This document shows, in pieces, positions 1 through 35,222 of a stretch of 64,000 nt of DNA. The notes under the pieces were generated by a model. It was not told where the DNA came from and did no database searches. It worked only from the letters and a program-made list of their open reading frames with translations. Made by a program: the position numbers and the translations under genes. Position 1 is the stretch's first letter, and the number at the start of each line of letters is the position of its first letter. The stretch is from Lagopus muta (taxonomy: Eukaryota > Chordata > Aves > Galliformes > Phasianidae), in the NCBI RefSeq assembly GCF_023343835.1, contig NC_064449.1, positions 4,253,778 through 4,317,777 on the forward strand. The letters run 5' to 3'.

Positions 1-538
1 GATCCAGGCCTTAACGTGTTCTAGCCTTTATTGGACATTAACTGTGGTTTGGGGATGATTTTCTGATGACATTTGGTCTCAAATCCATCTTGAGGGCAAA
101 ATTATTTTTTACTCCTGGCTCACGATCAGAGTCTCACTGCAACTAAAATGGGCACGCACACATCCGTGAAAACTATTGTCATTTTATGATCTCCTTCCTA
201 TTTCTAAGCCTTTTTATTGAATGCTGCCGTCATAAAAAGCTCCTAAAAATGTTCTGCTTTTAGATTAGTTATTTCTGAGGCTGTGGAGCTGCCCCAGAAG
301 TGAGAAGTGACCTGGCACGACCACATCATTGCTTCTTTAACCATTTGGGGCACCTCAGGTTTAACCACTGAACAACCTGAGGGCATCAACCCCCCCCCTG
401 CAGCCCCACAGTGCTGAAGTCTGGGCCACCATAGTGGGGAGGCTGGGGAGAAAGGGGAGTGGCCACCAGGACCCAGCAAGGGTAAAGTCCAAGGGGCTGC
501 GTGCCCAACAGCCTCTGTGTGTGCCCAACAGCCAGGCC
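1..538. other. UPB1 upstream region / 5' UTR
   Basis: This stretch lies upstream of the UPB1 start codon and holds no coding exon I can recognise. It contains a run of about nine C near 391-399. A 13-base direct repeat (GTGCCCAACAGCC at 501 and 521) lies just before the ATG. No clear TATA box or CpG island is seen, so the transcription start cannot be placed. The neighbouring upstream gene in the conserved order would be ADORA2A, but no part of it is visible. Confidence 0.5.
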
Positions 539-14260
<13,722 letters not shown>

Positions 14261-14376
14261 GAGAGATCAGCTCAATACAATCAAATGGTACATAGCAAAT
14301 GAGAAGGTACAACTTGGCATTGATTTACTATGAATTACAAGTTGTTATTTTCATGTTATTTTAATTCTCTGCAAGT

Positions 14377-14382
14377 ATTAAA
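14377..14382 (+). terminator. UPB1: Likely UPB1 poly(A) signal (ATTAAA)
   Basis: ATTAAA lies 117 bases after the UPB1 stop codon, the first acceptable hexamer in the 3' flank. It would give a short 3' UTR. T/GT-rich sequence follows at about 14420-14450. Other uses further downstream cannot be excluded. Confidence 0.5.
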
Positions 14383-15325
14383 GTTCAAAACTATGTGAAG
14401 TAAAATAATTTAAAAATGGATTCTGTTTGTTAGTTCTTTTTTGTTTGCACTAATGATTCCCAACCTTTGTTCCTTATTAGAACTCTATTCAATGAAGAAT
14501 ACATCGATACAAAGTGGTGATGGCATTTATCCAGTATTGTGTACAGGGCTGCATAATTCGATGGAGAGGGGATAAAAAAATTTTTACACATGCTTTTTAA
14601 TATGTTGAGTTGCATGTGTCTGTTTGCTTCTGCTTTCCCATTTATACACTCTACCCAAATGCATAATTTGAGGAGAAAGGAGACATAAACTGTTTTCATG
14701 GATTTTTTGGTTGGGTTTTTTATTAGTTTGTTTCTTTCTTCGTTTTCAATTGCCACCCATTTAATGCAGTTTTGCTAGAGCTAAGTAACATCCCATACAT
14801 GTCCTACATGTTTGGAGATCTGTGTGTCCTGTAAACCATCACTGCTTCGGTTCTTTGTATTTCCTATCACACTATATATATTTCAGCTGTAGTTGGCCCA
14901 CTGCCTTGGATGGCCTCCTCCAGGGTCCAAAAGCAGGGCTGAAGGCAGATGCTTTTAACACCTCCAGCAGCTTGGTGCTGTGCTGAGAGACAGAAATGGA
15001 AGCAATGGAAGCCACGGAGATGCTGTTAATGTATAGTTAATGCATGGACTATTAGTGTCTACTGAAAGTTTGTTTTGCAGAGCTCAAGTGATGGAGTAGG
15101 CATTCAGGAAGTACAGGAGGAATAAGATTTACAGCTTAGTAGGTATTAATACATATCTGAATCAAACATTTGATCTCCTAAAGAGGAGAAATCCAAATAA
15201 CCATTTAAGCTGTGCCAGTGAAGTATATAATATGCCTCTAAAGATTTTCCAACATTTTTAATAATAAACCAGTAAATAAATACACCTGCTACATCATGCT
15301 ACAGGGTTATCCATGACTTTAAACC
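14383..15325. other. Convergent spacer between UPB1 and GUCD1
   Basis: About 0.9 kb separates the presumed 3' ends of the two genes. It is AT-rich and I see no coding region or recognised repeat. The spacer size depends on the poly(A) choices, which are inferred. Confidence 0.55.
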
Positions 15326-15331
15326 TTTATT
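15326..15331 (-). terminator. GUCD1: Candidate GUCD1 poly(A) signal (AATAAA on - strand)
   Basis: TTTATT on the + strand reads AATAAA for GUCD1. Scanning by eye, I found no other AATAAA on that strand between here and the stop codon at 17821. Use of this site would give a roughly 2.5 kb 3' UTR, which fits the long 3' UTR known for mammalian GUCD1. Confidence 0.5.
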
Positions 15332-17820
15332 GAGAATGGCTTAATTACAAATAAAAATATATTTATGTATAAAATCCCTGCATGTAAAATACCCCCTCCT
15401 TTGCTATGGACAGCATGAAGGAAACAAAGTGACTGACTGCACATTTGCAGAATGAGTGTTTTGATGGATGATCTTCCCATGGAAAACAACGTGCCAGAAA
15501 ATGCAGGTGTTCTGGACACTTGGCCAGCGAGTTTCTTCGTGGCCTGAATTTGTGTCATTTAAATAGTCACCTTTTTGCTCTCCTTCTGCTTTTTCCTCGT
15601 ATTTTCATCTCTCATTACCATATTCCACTTGGCTGTTGGAGATCCTGCTGCAGTGAGTGGAGCTCTCATTTCATCTGTATTAACTCAAACAGCTTTGGTT
15701 CTACATATTTTCAGTTCTGTACATTTCAGACCATTTAGCATGCCCCTAAGTTCATGTTTCATACATAAGCTCCAGATTCACGTGTGGAAGCTGATGTCAG
15801 TTACACATCTTTTGTAAGTTGTTTTTTTTTTGCTAACCAAGCCTGCTCTAAAAAAATAAATTCTGTGGCAGTTCAGTGCTACCGAATGGACTACCTGAAG
15901 GAAAAGGCCTGGGTTAGGAAAGTACTTTTATCAACCTGCAATTTACATAGCTGTTAATTATTAACACAGTTAATACAATCCCTCTAAGCCAAACATTGTG
16001 AATTTGAACGTGGATATAAAATTTCCAGGTCCAGCAGCCATCTGCTGACTGCTGCTGGAGGGACCAGAAGGCGTTATTTACTGCAGGATCATTTTCTGGG
16101 TTTCTATAAGATAGTGGTTCTGCTGCTCACAGATACATCCCAGTTTTTACTCATTTTGCATGGACAGCTGCCAGAATGTAATCCAGCTTCACTCCTGATA
16201 AAACAGGATCAGGTACACTGAGAGTTTCTTGTTGTGTACAGTTTGTTCAGAACTTCTCAAAGCCTGCTGCATTTCACGTTGCTGTTTTTTAGCTTCTGTA
16301 CAAAGGAGTGCTTTTGATTTTACTATGCATACTTACTACATGCTTTCCAGATACTTTACAATAAGCCAGCAATGGTAGAAGATGGTTTCTCCTAGAAATT
16401 TTCTAATGCTGAAAGTATTTCCCCACTGAATAACAATATCCAGTTATTGTTATTCCACACAGTTCCAAAACCTTTCCTTTCCTAACAGTTCCTTTCCTGA
16501 AGCCATGACAAAGGTGTGAGATCTCTGCCTAAAGTGCAAAACAAATTGTACCTACCTGTCAGAAATTGTGATGGCCAAATCTGAAGTATGTGGCTATTTC
16601 TACACTTTCACAGTGCTCCTCAGCACAGTCACTAAACCCTGGCAATACATGACAGGATTATGAATGGGCTACTAACAATTTCACTTGAAAATGTTTGAAC
16701 AGAACTCCCACTGAATCCAAATGCAGCTGTAGTATAAGTTTTGGTTCTGCTTTTTGTTACTGTAGCAAAAAGAAGCTCGTATTCCCTGTATTCTTAATTG
16801 ATTTAAGCTCTTCTGAGAAGCTCACTAAATGGACATAAGTAGGAAAGTTTGGCTCAAAATATGGTTCAGCATTTTAGTTACGATCTAGTCTCACTTGTTA
16901 TTTAAAATTTACACACAAAACATACACTACTGGTGTGTGGATGATTTCTGTATTTGCTTCATAAATGTATATTCAGATTTGGGTGCATCAGAAAATTGAA
17001 CCCATGAGTGCCATAATGTCTAGAGGATTTTGCAAAGTGCAGTGAAGACTCCTAGGTCCAAACAAATATCCTTAAACTTTTGGGGTAATACAGAGCTCTA
17101 AACAGTCACCCGAAAATATTTAGCCAAAAGAGATGGAGTTTGCAGTGCAAGGGAACAATCTCAGTGGCTGCTATTCAAAACTTAACCCAATGGTATCATA
17201 AATGCTAAAACTGTGCATTTTATACATGGGAAGTTTTCTTGAGTAAATGTTTCACTCCTATAATAGTGATAGCCCAATGAGGCAATTCCATTATCTGAAA
17301 GTAAGGTGGTTTAACATCAGTATTTCTTTGTTTCATAATTCCCTGCTGAACCTCAGATCCCTAGACTGAGGATGAAGATCAGCCCAGATGCTTTGAAAGA
17401 GAGTGTAACAGGTGTTGTCTACTTTTTTTCCTGCTTTTGTTTATCTAAACCTATGCATCTATTACCAAGTGTTGAAGTTCATAGATTTGGTGCTTTTTTT
17501 CCTCATGTGTATAATTTGAAAATAAGCTCCAAGTGAACAGGCTTTGGGCCTGTATTTCAAAACTGTTGTCAAATGTGCAGTGTTAAAAATGAGGGGGGAA
17601 AAAAAAACCTATGACATACATTGCAAAATCAGATATTTCATCCGGAATAAAAAGGTAAAGACAGCATTGCAGTATAGTCCTATCAATGTCTATAAAGCCT
17701 CCCTCGTTTAAGATCCCACTGCAGTTCAGGAGGAAGGTCTCTGCAGGGGGTGTCCTGAGACAAGCAGCCAGCTGCTGTGCAGGCTGCACCAGAAAGGACC
17801 AGAAGTAACAGCTGTGGGTG
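15332..17820 (-). other. GUCD1: Probable GUCD1 3' UTR
   Basis: This is noncoding sequence below the GUCD1 stop, with no competing gene or repeat recognised. Its assignment as UTR depends on the AATAAA at 15326-15331. Confidence 0.45.
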
Positions 17821-24006
<6,186 letters not shown>

Positions 24007-24313
24007 GGCGGCGGCCGCCCGCTCACTGCCCGCCCCGCCGGGCCCGGGGCAGCGGCATGCTCTGGTGCGGCGCCGGCTCCTCCTGGCTGCGGAGAGGGCG
24101 GGCCCCGGGGCGGCCGCTCGGAGCTGGGAGGGAGGGAGCTGCGCCCAGGAGGGCCAAGAGTGCGGCGGAACCATCGTGCCGAGGCGCCGCGGACTGGAGG
24201 GGAGGGAGCGGAAATGGACCGGCGCCGCTGCACTTCTGCTTCCGGGGCGCGGTGCACGGCGGGAAGGCGGAGGCCATTAGGGTGTGTGCGCGGCTCCGGG
24301 CGGTTGGCGGGAG

Positions 24314-24319
24314 GTGAGT
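24314..24319 (+). other. SNRPD3: SNRPD3 noncoding exon 1 splice donor
   Basis: GGGAG|GTGAGT is a consensus donor at the end of a presumed 5' UTR exon (about 24250-24313). The matching acceptor is TTCCCAG at 24661-24667, placing 24 bases of UTR before the ATG at 24692. The transcription start is not determined. Confidence 0.65.
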
Positions 24320-24673
24320 GTCGGTGGGGGGGGTTGGCTGTGGGGGCTGGCTGTGTGCCATCAGCTTCTGAGGGCGGTGGGCAGAGCTTCGAGCGCGGTA
24401 GTGGCGGACTGAGGGGGTGGGTCGCTCTCAGCTTTTCCCGCCTGGCCGGGCCTTGGGGCAGGCAGAGGGGTGCGCGCGGAGGCCGCGTGTGGGGAACGCT
24501 GCGCTCTGTTGGGCGAAGCACTGAGTGCTGCGGCTGTGCAGCTGTGTATTGTCAAAGCAGCGAGTTTTTCTTCAAGAGAGAAAATTGTTTCCTGTAGTCA
24601 AAGCCGAACTGCAAAACAACTGGTAGTTTGTTTCCTTTTTTCGCTTTTATTTTTTTCTCCTTCCCAGGAGTAG

Positions 24674-26664
<1,991 letters not shown>

Positions 26665-26742
26665 TTTTGGCCTTGACCAATATGCTTTTTTTTATTAGAG
26701 GGGCTCTTAATTTGTCTACGTATACGTTGGTAACTTCTGTTT

Positions 26743-26748
26743 AATAAA
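26743..26748 (+). terminator. SNRPD3: SNRPD3 poly(A) signal (AATAAA)
   Basis: AATAAA lies 79 bases after the stop and is followed by GT-rich sequence (TTGTCTGCTGTTC at 26764 on). The short 3' UTR fits a housekeeping Sm gene. Further AATAAA hexamers at 27100-27105 and 27747-27752 could serve longer forms. Confidence 0.8.
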
Positions 26749-29700
26749 TGTTTCTGACAAAACCTTGTCTGCTGTTCTATGACAGAACTCCTCTTAGGCA
26801 CACTGGAGTTCTGGCTTCTTTCTGTAGCTGGCAAATGAGTTGGAGGTTGATTTCAAAGTGAGTTGTCTAGAAAACAGTGGACTTGATATCTGGATTTGAC
26901 TTCTTTGGATTTTTGTGTGATGCATTGAGTTTCAAAGATCATCTTGCTTCCTCCTTGTTCAGTACTGCTGTTACCCTCTAAAGAAGGCATTCTTGATGAA
27001 GAATTTTTAAATGTTGTTTTAAAGTTGTGCTAACATCTGCATTTACAGAACAAACAACCAACTTGAAGCAACTTCTAGAGAAGCTTCACATGGATCTATA
27101 ATAAATACAGGTCTGTCTTCAAAGCTGTACATTGAGCTTGTATTCTTGTATTTCTTACTTCTGTCTTTGGATGCAGGGAAAACTTTTCATTAGAAACACA
27201 TAACTGATATTTAGTAAACAGACCATTTTAGCCTGAGTTTGTATTTGCCTGAAGTGATTTGATTCTGGCTGTATTGGCAGTTATTTGTGTTTTTACTGAT
27301 GCCTGGGCAGAGAAGCCTGAATATGGAAGAAAAAAATAATTTTCAAGCATTGATTTGAAATGTTTCTTATGTATCTAAAAGATGTGCAGGAAAAGTCACA
27401 GAAATTGTTATCCATTACATAGACTAAGCTTTTGAACAGAACTTAGGCCTGACTCTAGCTTCTGTTCACATCTGTACACGATCACATAGTTCACAATCTC
27501 ATCTGTAGGAGGCCAGATTTAGCTGTAGCTGTAGCTTATTTTTGCTTGAAGTATCATGTAGCTGTCTTACTGATATTGATGGTTGAAATATTTACATTGA
27601 ACTCCTGTACCTAATTGTACACTTCCATACAGTCATCAGTCTATACACATATGAATGAGTCCTGCTTTTCTGCTCTGCTGTGTAAAGACCCTCTGTGTGC
27701 AGACATGGAAGTTGAACTGATGTACTCATCTGTTGAATTGTCTGTAAATAAAGCAGTGTTTGATTAGCAGGGGTTTTGTAGTGAGCTGCGCTTTTTTGAG
27801 GGGGGTTAGTAGTGATCTTAAATATTTGCATTAGGAGCATCTGTAAAATGTGTTTGTGGTGTGCTTGGGCTTAATTATAGAGACTTTATTGCTTTCTTGT
27901 GCCTATATGAGGAACCTGTCCAAAAGTTTCCACAAAAAACCAGCTGTAAAACATTGCGTGTGAGCCGTATTCGTATTCAAGTGAGCAACCTGGAGGGGTT
28001 TGGTGGTGATGTTCATCACTTTCTTGTGGAAATGTGTTCCTTGAATCTGCAGTCACTCAGAGGAGATCCCTGCCTTACACCAGCTGATCGCTCTTCCCTC
28101 TGTAAAGTACTGGCAGGTAAAGTGCAGTGCTCTATCTGCAGTGCAGCCTTTCTAATAAGTAGTTGAAAGAGTTTGTGGAACTCAGTCAGCTTAGTTCCAG
28201 CTCTTACGTGGGAGAGAGGACATCTGTTATTTTCACAGGATTCCCTTCCCATGCCTACGTAAATGCTACTCAGTTCTGCAAGACTGTTCTGGGAAGGATC
28301 ATCTGAAAATCAAAGCTGAAGCCCATGTTGAATTTTATTTTTTTTTTTTTTTTACTAGGCTGATGTTTTATAGCACAAAAGAATTCCATCTTATTGCTGT
28401 GCCAGGAGCTTCATAGTAAAAATGTAACTGCCTGCTTGTGGTAGTCCTACTAACAAACACCTGAGATCTCTGGAAATGGGTTATTAGGTAAGACTGGGTG
28501 ATTCTGATTGTTCTGATGACAACCACTACCTTCACTTGCCTCTGGTATCACAACCTGGCAACATCTGTTTCGCTAGCAGATAGGATTATACCTGCATGCC
28601 TCCTTCTTGCTGTGTTAATTGGTTTTTATCCCTTTTAATACATCAGATTTGTGTTGCTAGCCTAGTCTGAGATTTTCTCCACTGGGGTTACTTTTCTGTC
28701 AGCAGGTAAAATAGGGATGGCACAGCATGAAATTTTCTGTGTAACTTGAGGCAAGTATCTGCTACAAGATTTTACTGGATGCTCCTTTGGCAGCCTTCTC
28801 TTCCCAAAGCCAATACCTGATAAAAATCTGAGACTGATTAGTGTCAGAATTAATTGCCACGAGTATAACCTAGTATAGGATGGGTTGTGCTGAAGGATGG
28901 TGACCTCTGTTGAAATAGGGTTATTTTTGTTATTCTGGCTGTGGCTGATGTGTACCATGGGTGCCTAAGGAGGTTGCTGTTACCTTGTTCAGTAACAGGA
29001 AAGGCAAGAAGTGCACTTGCAGTTTAAACAAACAGAAGTTACCTTGCTGGGACCCTTTTGGGGCTGACTTCTAGAGGGTCTTCCTGTACTCACTGGAGGA
29101 ACTAATAGTGAGGATGGCTTTGCAGCATCATGATTATTATTATTTGTAAGAGCTATCCAGTACTCCTCAGCTTTCCTAGGTTTACCTTCTTTTTATTAAA
29201 AGCCTCCAAAAAGATTTCTTGATACATGGAAAAGGAAGCAAGTCACAGATGGGAAACTTGACTAAAAGTGTTTTTCAGAAGAGGTTCAATGCTTTGGGAA
29301 ACAGATCTGTCCCACTGGCTTTTTCCTTCTGTCTATTAAATAGCGTGTAACCTTTTCTAGAGGTTAGATATTAGCTGCTTTTGCAAAGGTCAGGAAGAAA
29401 TGGTGCTGTTTTGCTGGAATGGCAAAGCTTGTGAAATGCTGGGGAGCTCCAGAGAGTACAACATTAATATTTAAGTAAATGAGAATTGCCCAGCAATAGC
29501 ATGTTTGTTGTGGATTGTTCCAGCTAATGATGATTGACTTACATTTCTTATTCGTTTCAGCAATTCCTTTTCTTCCTTTCTGTGCAATGTCAAGCTTCTG
29601 TTTTCTCCATTGAGATTCCCTCCCTTCCCTGAAGTGTTTGGTCTGACCTTCAGCAGCACTGAGGGCAGGAGGGCAGCCAAGGATTTCAGAAAGAAATAAG

Positions 29701-32369
29701 AACCCTGTGCAGGTTAACTGACAGAACAAGCTCTGTAGTGCATCTGCCTGAAGAACCTTATACTCCTTCAGTATTTATCACCCTTTACGTATGTGGCTGT
29801 CCAGTGAACACACAAGACTATTCTTTTCCCTCCCACTACTGTTGCATTAACTTTCAATCATTACTATAAACATTTAACAGCTCTAATCCACATCAGTGTT
29901 GAAGAAGATATTGGATTTTGTGTAAACCAAAATCTTTGTGTTATGAAATCAGGTTGAGGCTGAGTCTGGGATGGAACACTCACATTCTTCAGGAAGAAAA
30001 ATATTGGGAATTAGTATTAAAATGTTTGAAGTCTTGCACTGGTAGGAACAAAAGCCAAGACAAGCAACATCTTATTGATGTCACTGCTTAAAATTTGACT
30101 ACTACATTAACAGATGTGCTGGATTGTTACAGGCTGCTCTAAGATCCTGTATGTTTTCCTATACTGTGATAAATCCATATTTCATTCTAACAAATGATAC
30201 CTCATCCACTAGATGGCTCTGTTGGTAACAAAATATGGGAAACCAGAAACCTCTGGAAGGAAGAAATACAACGAACATGACTTCTGGTGTAAACTCCATC
30301 AGCACAATGCTCTTAAAAACTCTAGCATGAAAATACTGAGCTTATTTTCCTTTCTCTTCAGTGCTTTCCTGAGTGCTGGCTTCACAGTCACCCTCATACT
30401 TGGCTAACTAGGCATGTGCACTGCAGTGGTACAGAATCCTCTTCTTCAGCATATCAAGTAATCTGTTTCTCTGGGGTGGCGGATGCTGGGGATAGATAGA
30501 GACTGTTACAGGGCTGAGGCCTCGACGTGAATTTATCCCTTTGATTTAATCAGTGTAGATGCCTTTGAAGTACTCATGTAGGACAGAGAAGCTGCACTGC
30601 TGCACTGGCAGTTATTCCCAAATGTTCCCACCTGTTATTTGCAAGTGAAAATTGAGGTTGTACTTCTGTACAAAAGCAGAGGATGCTGATAACAGCAGCA
30701 AAGAGTTAAATGATTGGAGAAGGTAATCATTTGAAGAGATAGCTTTATACAGAACTATGGGACTTTTCTTCTCTCACCAGATGCTTTCATCCCTCACATG
30801 TGCCCTTCTGCTCTCCACATGTGTCTAAATTCCATTTGGCCCCAAAGCTGTACTTGTCTTCCATTCATTTTCCAAGGCAACTGTAAAATATGTCTGAAAG
30901 GTATTGTGTTATGAATGAGAGGCTGGGAAGGGATGCTCCATAGATGAGGTAAGTGGCAAGCTGTAGTTTCTCTTCTTTCAGTCTGATTACACGCCACATT
31001 GTAAAAGCCCCATTCTCTAGTGTAACAAAACTTGTTTAATACTGACTCTCAAAAGTGTGGGAGAAGCAGCAGCTTCTTAATCTCTTCCTCTGCCAGTGAA
31101 AGGATGCAGTAAAGGAATGTAGTAAAGGGATGTGACCCCTAGATGCCCAGTGACCTCCAGAAAACCTCTTCTAGAAGGGCTAAATGGAGTGGAAGATACG
31201 AATTTCTGGTGCTGGTAGCCAGGATATCTGGACTGTCTTTATCTCATTGCTACTTAAAGCTTCATAGTGAGCTTTTGTTAAAGTAGAGGTGTTCAATTTT
31301 TTTTGGCATTGTAATATGAAAAAGATTGGAAGGTTCTCATCCCAGTGGAGCAATGATTTGGTAATTCAGCAAACGATGGAGTTCTGCATACAAGGATCAA
31401 GAATTTGGTTGCTCATTTCTCAACTCTGGACTAAAATGGACAAAGGGTTCTTCCTGAGTTCTTTGATGCTTCTCTGCTCACAAAAGCAAAAAAAAAAACA
31501 CAAAATCTGGATTTGTGCATTTTTGCATCTAAACTGATTTCACACAGAGAGGGCTGGTCCTTCCTCTTTCAATAGATTAGATAAAGCTAAGTTGATGGGG
31601 CCATTCTGCTCTCAGTATTTCTTTAGGAGGAAATATAAATCCACTGCGCTGAAAACCTTGAGCTGCTTGCCATCAATTGCCTTGAAACGGATTGTGCTGT
31701 AGATTGCTTTGCAAGTAAGGTGATATTTTCCCCATCTCTTAATCTGCTCGTGGGCTGATCACTGCTATGGACAGAAGAGCTGCCATATGATTACAGCATG
31801 CTGGTGCCTGAGCTGCCAAAGCTGTACTTGTCTGCAAGTATATAGCCAGATCAAGTTGCATTTTAACTGCTTCAGGCATCCTGCTTTTGCCTGGTCCTAT
31901 AATAAGGTTTTCTTACAGTGTCCAGAATACCTTGGAGGTAAATGAATAGGGAAATGTTGCCCTCCTCCACTCATTCTAGCTGTTCTTCAAAGACTAGAGC
32001 ATAGGATTATTTAACTCTGTGTTGAGACTGGTGTATTTTACGGCCAGGAAGTTTGGGGTTTTTACTCCCCCTAATTTAGACTTTTAACAGGAAAAGTATT
32101 TTGGTTTTGTGTGTGAATTGGTTGTTCCTATTAGGCTATTATTCCTGGCACAGGGCTAGTCATTGCATAAGCAAGCATTGTGCAGTCCCCTGCTGCTCAG
32201 CAGAGACTGTCAAATAGGAGCCTATGAAAAGTGGAGGTCTTCCAGCATCATTAATTCAGGGGAGAGTGTTGTAGCCCTGGCAGAGAAACAGACTGTATCC
32301 AGAAGATGTGTACTTATGCTGGGAGGGATGGAAAGAATGGCAGAAAAAAAGCACTATTATTGTGTTGGG

Positions 32370-32405
32370 TTTTGGGGTTTTTGTTGGTTGATTGGTTGGT
32401 TGGTG
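32370..32405. repeat. TTGG-type simple repeat
   Basis: An imperfect tract of TTGG/TTGGG units on the + strand, about 36 bases. Confidence 0.75.
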
Positions 32406-35202
32406 TTTTCTTTTTGCCTGGAGACTGAAAATCTGTTTTCTGGTAGGGGGCTTGCTCTGTTTCTAGTTCAGTGGAGAGATGTTACCATGTCCACTCCAGA
32501 GCAAACCACTGCTTGTTGTGAGGCAAAACTGCTCGCAATTTATCCTACAGAGCCTAAAATGTTGATGGAGAGTGGAACAGAGCAGTTAGAGGGAATATCA
32601 ACAGTGCTGAGCTGCAAGGGGAGGCAAAGGGAATGCCTGAATCTGTGGAGAGATGGTGTGGTTTGTGAAAGTGGCCCTTCAGCTTCTTCATGGCTCCATG
32701 CTGTGGAGTGCCTGACCACAGCAGGCTTTCATGTTGTTGTTATGGTTTGTTGGTTTTTTTTCTAAGCAAAGCTGCTACAGGGCAGTCTTTTATTGCCACC
32801 TTGCATTTCACAAGGAGAGATGGAGATTGAACCGTGGAGAGGTTCAGTGTTTCTGGATCTCAGGGACAAAATCTGCAGAGGCCCAGTGAATGCTCTGACT
32901 GCTCGATTATCCTTACAAGGTGCATCTCCAGAACTCTGATGCAGAAGTGATGTCTGATCACTCTTGCATCAGTCTTCTATTGAACTGTAAGCTGCTTCAC
33001 AGTGCTTTTTGGATTTGACACTTCCCAGGATATTCAGGTTGCTCTGACTGTATTCTGAAGCTTTATAGGTAAGTAGCTTGTCAAGACAACCATATTTCTT
33101 ATCTTGCAAGGTAGATAAATCACTGATCAAATGTACTTGGATACTGTGCTGAGAGCACCTTGCAGTTCACTTTGTCCAGGTACAAGCAAAGATGATGATT
33201 AGAGGATTGTTATTATTCATAGCCCTCCTTTCAAGAGACTTGGTTCTGTTCTCGAGGGGGGGGGAGGAAGGGGGGAAGCCTCTTTCTCTGCCCCACCTGG
33301 CAGAAGAGAACAAACCTCAGCAACAGAAACGTGCACTGGCTCTGTTTAACTATTTTGAACATGTTGAGTGCAGTTAACATCTGTAATAATCAAGGAAAAG
33401 AGTTGTTGTTTCCAGTAGGAGACATCAGGGTTGTGTATTTGGGTTTTTTGAGGAGGTCTAGGGGGGGAGGTGGGGGCTGGCAGTACTGCTGGCCCTCAGG
33501 AGACACACTGTGCAGCTGAGAATGTGACAATGCATAAACACATGTGGTGGCATTTGAAGTTGCTCACTGATGTTTTTACAGCCCTCTAAAATCTGAAGTA
33601 GATGGCAAGATGAATAGGTTTTTGTTTTAGGTTTTTTTCCTCTGACTTCATCCACCTGAGGGATAGAAATGAACTGTGGAGACTCTGACTCTTCTGTAAC
33701 TAAACAAGGCGTTGCTGTTTGCTACTTCACAATTGAATGATTTCCTTTCTACATCTCAAATATCTCTAAAATAGCTCGACAGCAGGCTTTTTTGTTTTTT
33801 TTTTCCTTCACTGAGCTCAGTTATCAGCCAATATCAAACCTCTTTGAAGAGCACTGTAAAAAGCTGCCCCTCAGAGGCCCCTCCAGAGCCAGGGAGGAGT
33901 GCATCATCTTGGCTGCAGCCCTCACCTTTTGCTTTTGAGGACAGCTTGGCTGCTGCTCTGTGGCTTGGGGAATGCACATAGAGGAAATGCTGCTTTCTCC
34001 TTTTCTCTGGGTATTCATTAGGATGAGCTCTCTTTGTTTTGCCTTTTTGCTACAAACTTTTTCTAGTTAATAAGCCACATTTGACACAGAGTAAGTGGGT
34101 GAAGCTCTAGGGAGCTCATTAGAGTTTTTCATATCAGAATTTGACTGCCAATACATGAAGTCAAATCCTAAACCTAGGCTGAGATTTGTGTCACAGGATG
34201 TGCTGAAGCCTCTGGCTAGGGCTGTGTACAGGGAGGACACTGGCAGCCTTCACTTCTTGCTTTGCTTTCAATGTTTCCATTGCCTCTTTTTCAGACACAG
34301 CCAGCCCTACCCCTATGCTGATGCTGAAACGAGTGGCAAAACACCTATTCTATTTTCTCTGCAGTGGAGTAGTGTGCTTAGAGAGAGACTGTGTGCACGA
34401 GGCCTGGGTTTGTTTCTGCTTGGTAAGGGATAGCAGGAACAGCAGATAAGAGCCTGGTTTGCACAGGTACAGAAAATCCTCCCCCAAATACTCCGTATCA
34501 GTGATGAGGGATGGATGTAATCAGGGCTGAGACCCAGAGGAGGGTAGCTTGCTGCTGGAGACTCAGCCTCCAAAGGTCTGGTGGCATATCACAATCATTC
34601 CTTGGTATCCTCCATCTCATTGCCTTTCAACCATAGCTTTTAAACAACAAAACCATCTGCCCCAAAAAGTTAGTAAAACATGCAGTTGGTTCTGATACCA
34701 GCACGTACTGCCTGCTCTAGCCCTGTCTGCTAGTTCCAGAGAGGGCTCCTGGGCTGGGCAGTGCTAATCCTAGGGTTATCTCTACTGGGTGAACCTGGGG
34801 GTCTGCAGAATAAATACAGAGCTTATCATCTGCAAGGGAGTTCAAATAAAGGCATGCACACCAAACTTGGCTCCACAAACCAAAAGACTTCATGGGAGCA
34901 AGAACAAAGCTCCACTCAGCTGTCTGACATGGAGACCCATGGGCTGCTGCTGGTACAGGGAAATGCTTTCTTCTCTTTTTTTATGTGGCCACATTCATGC
35001 TTACTGAGACTCGTTATGTTTCACAGGAGTTATGCTTATTGAATGAAGCCTGTGTAGTTGTTAGATAGCTTTCCACATGCTTCCCATCGTGGTAACCAAC
35101 CTGGGGCATATTGCTTCAAAAATGGACTGGGAGGAATAATCCTAAGTGCTGGAAGTGTCTGGTGGTAGACAGAATGATCTGTCTCTCAAAGGCAAATGCT
35201 GA

Positions 35203-35222
35203 ATGCTTGCTTGCTTGCTTTC
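35203..35222. repeat. GCTT tetranucleotide microsatellite
   Basis: About four consecutive GCTT units (GCTTGCTTGCTTGCTTTC). Confidence 0.75.

Noticed and set aside
32163-32765. 200-codon open frame on the + strand
   Set aside because: It crosses a TTGG simple repeat, has no recognised domain, and shows no supporting exon structure. It is most likely chance.
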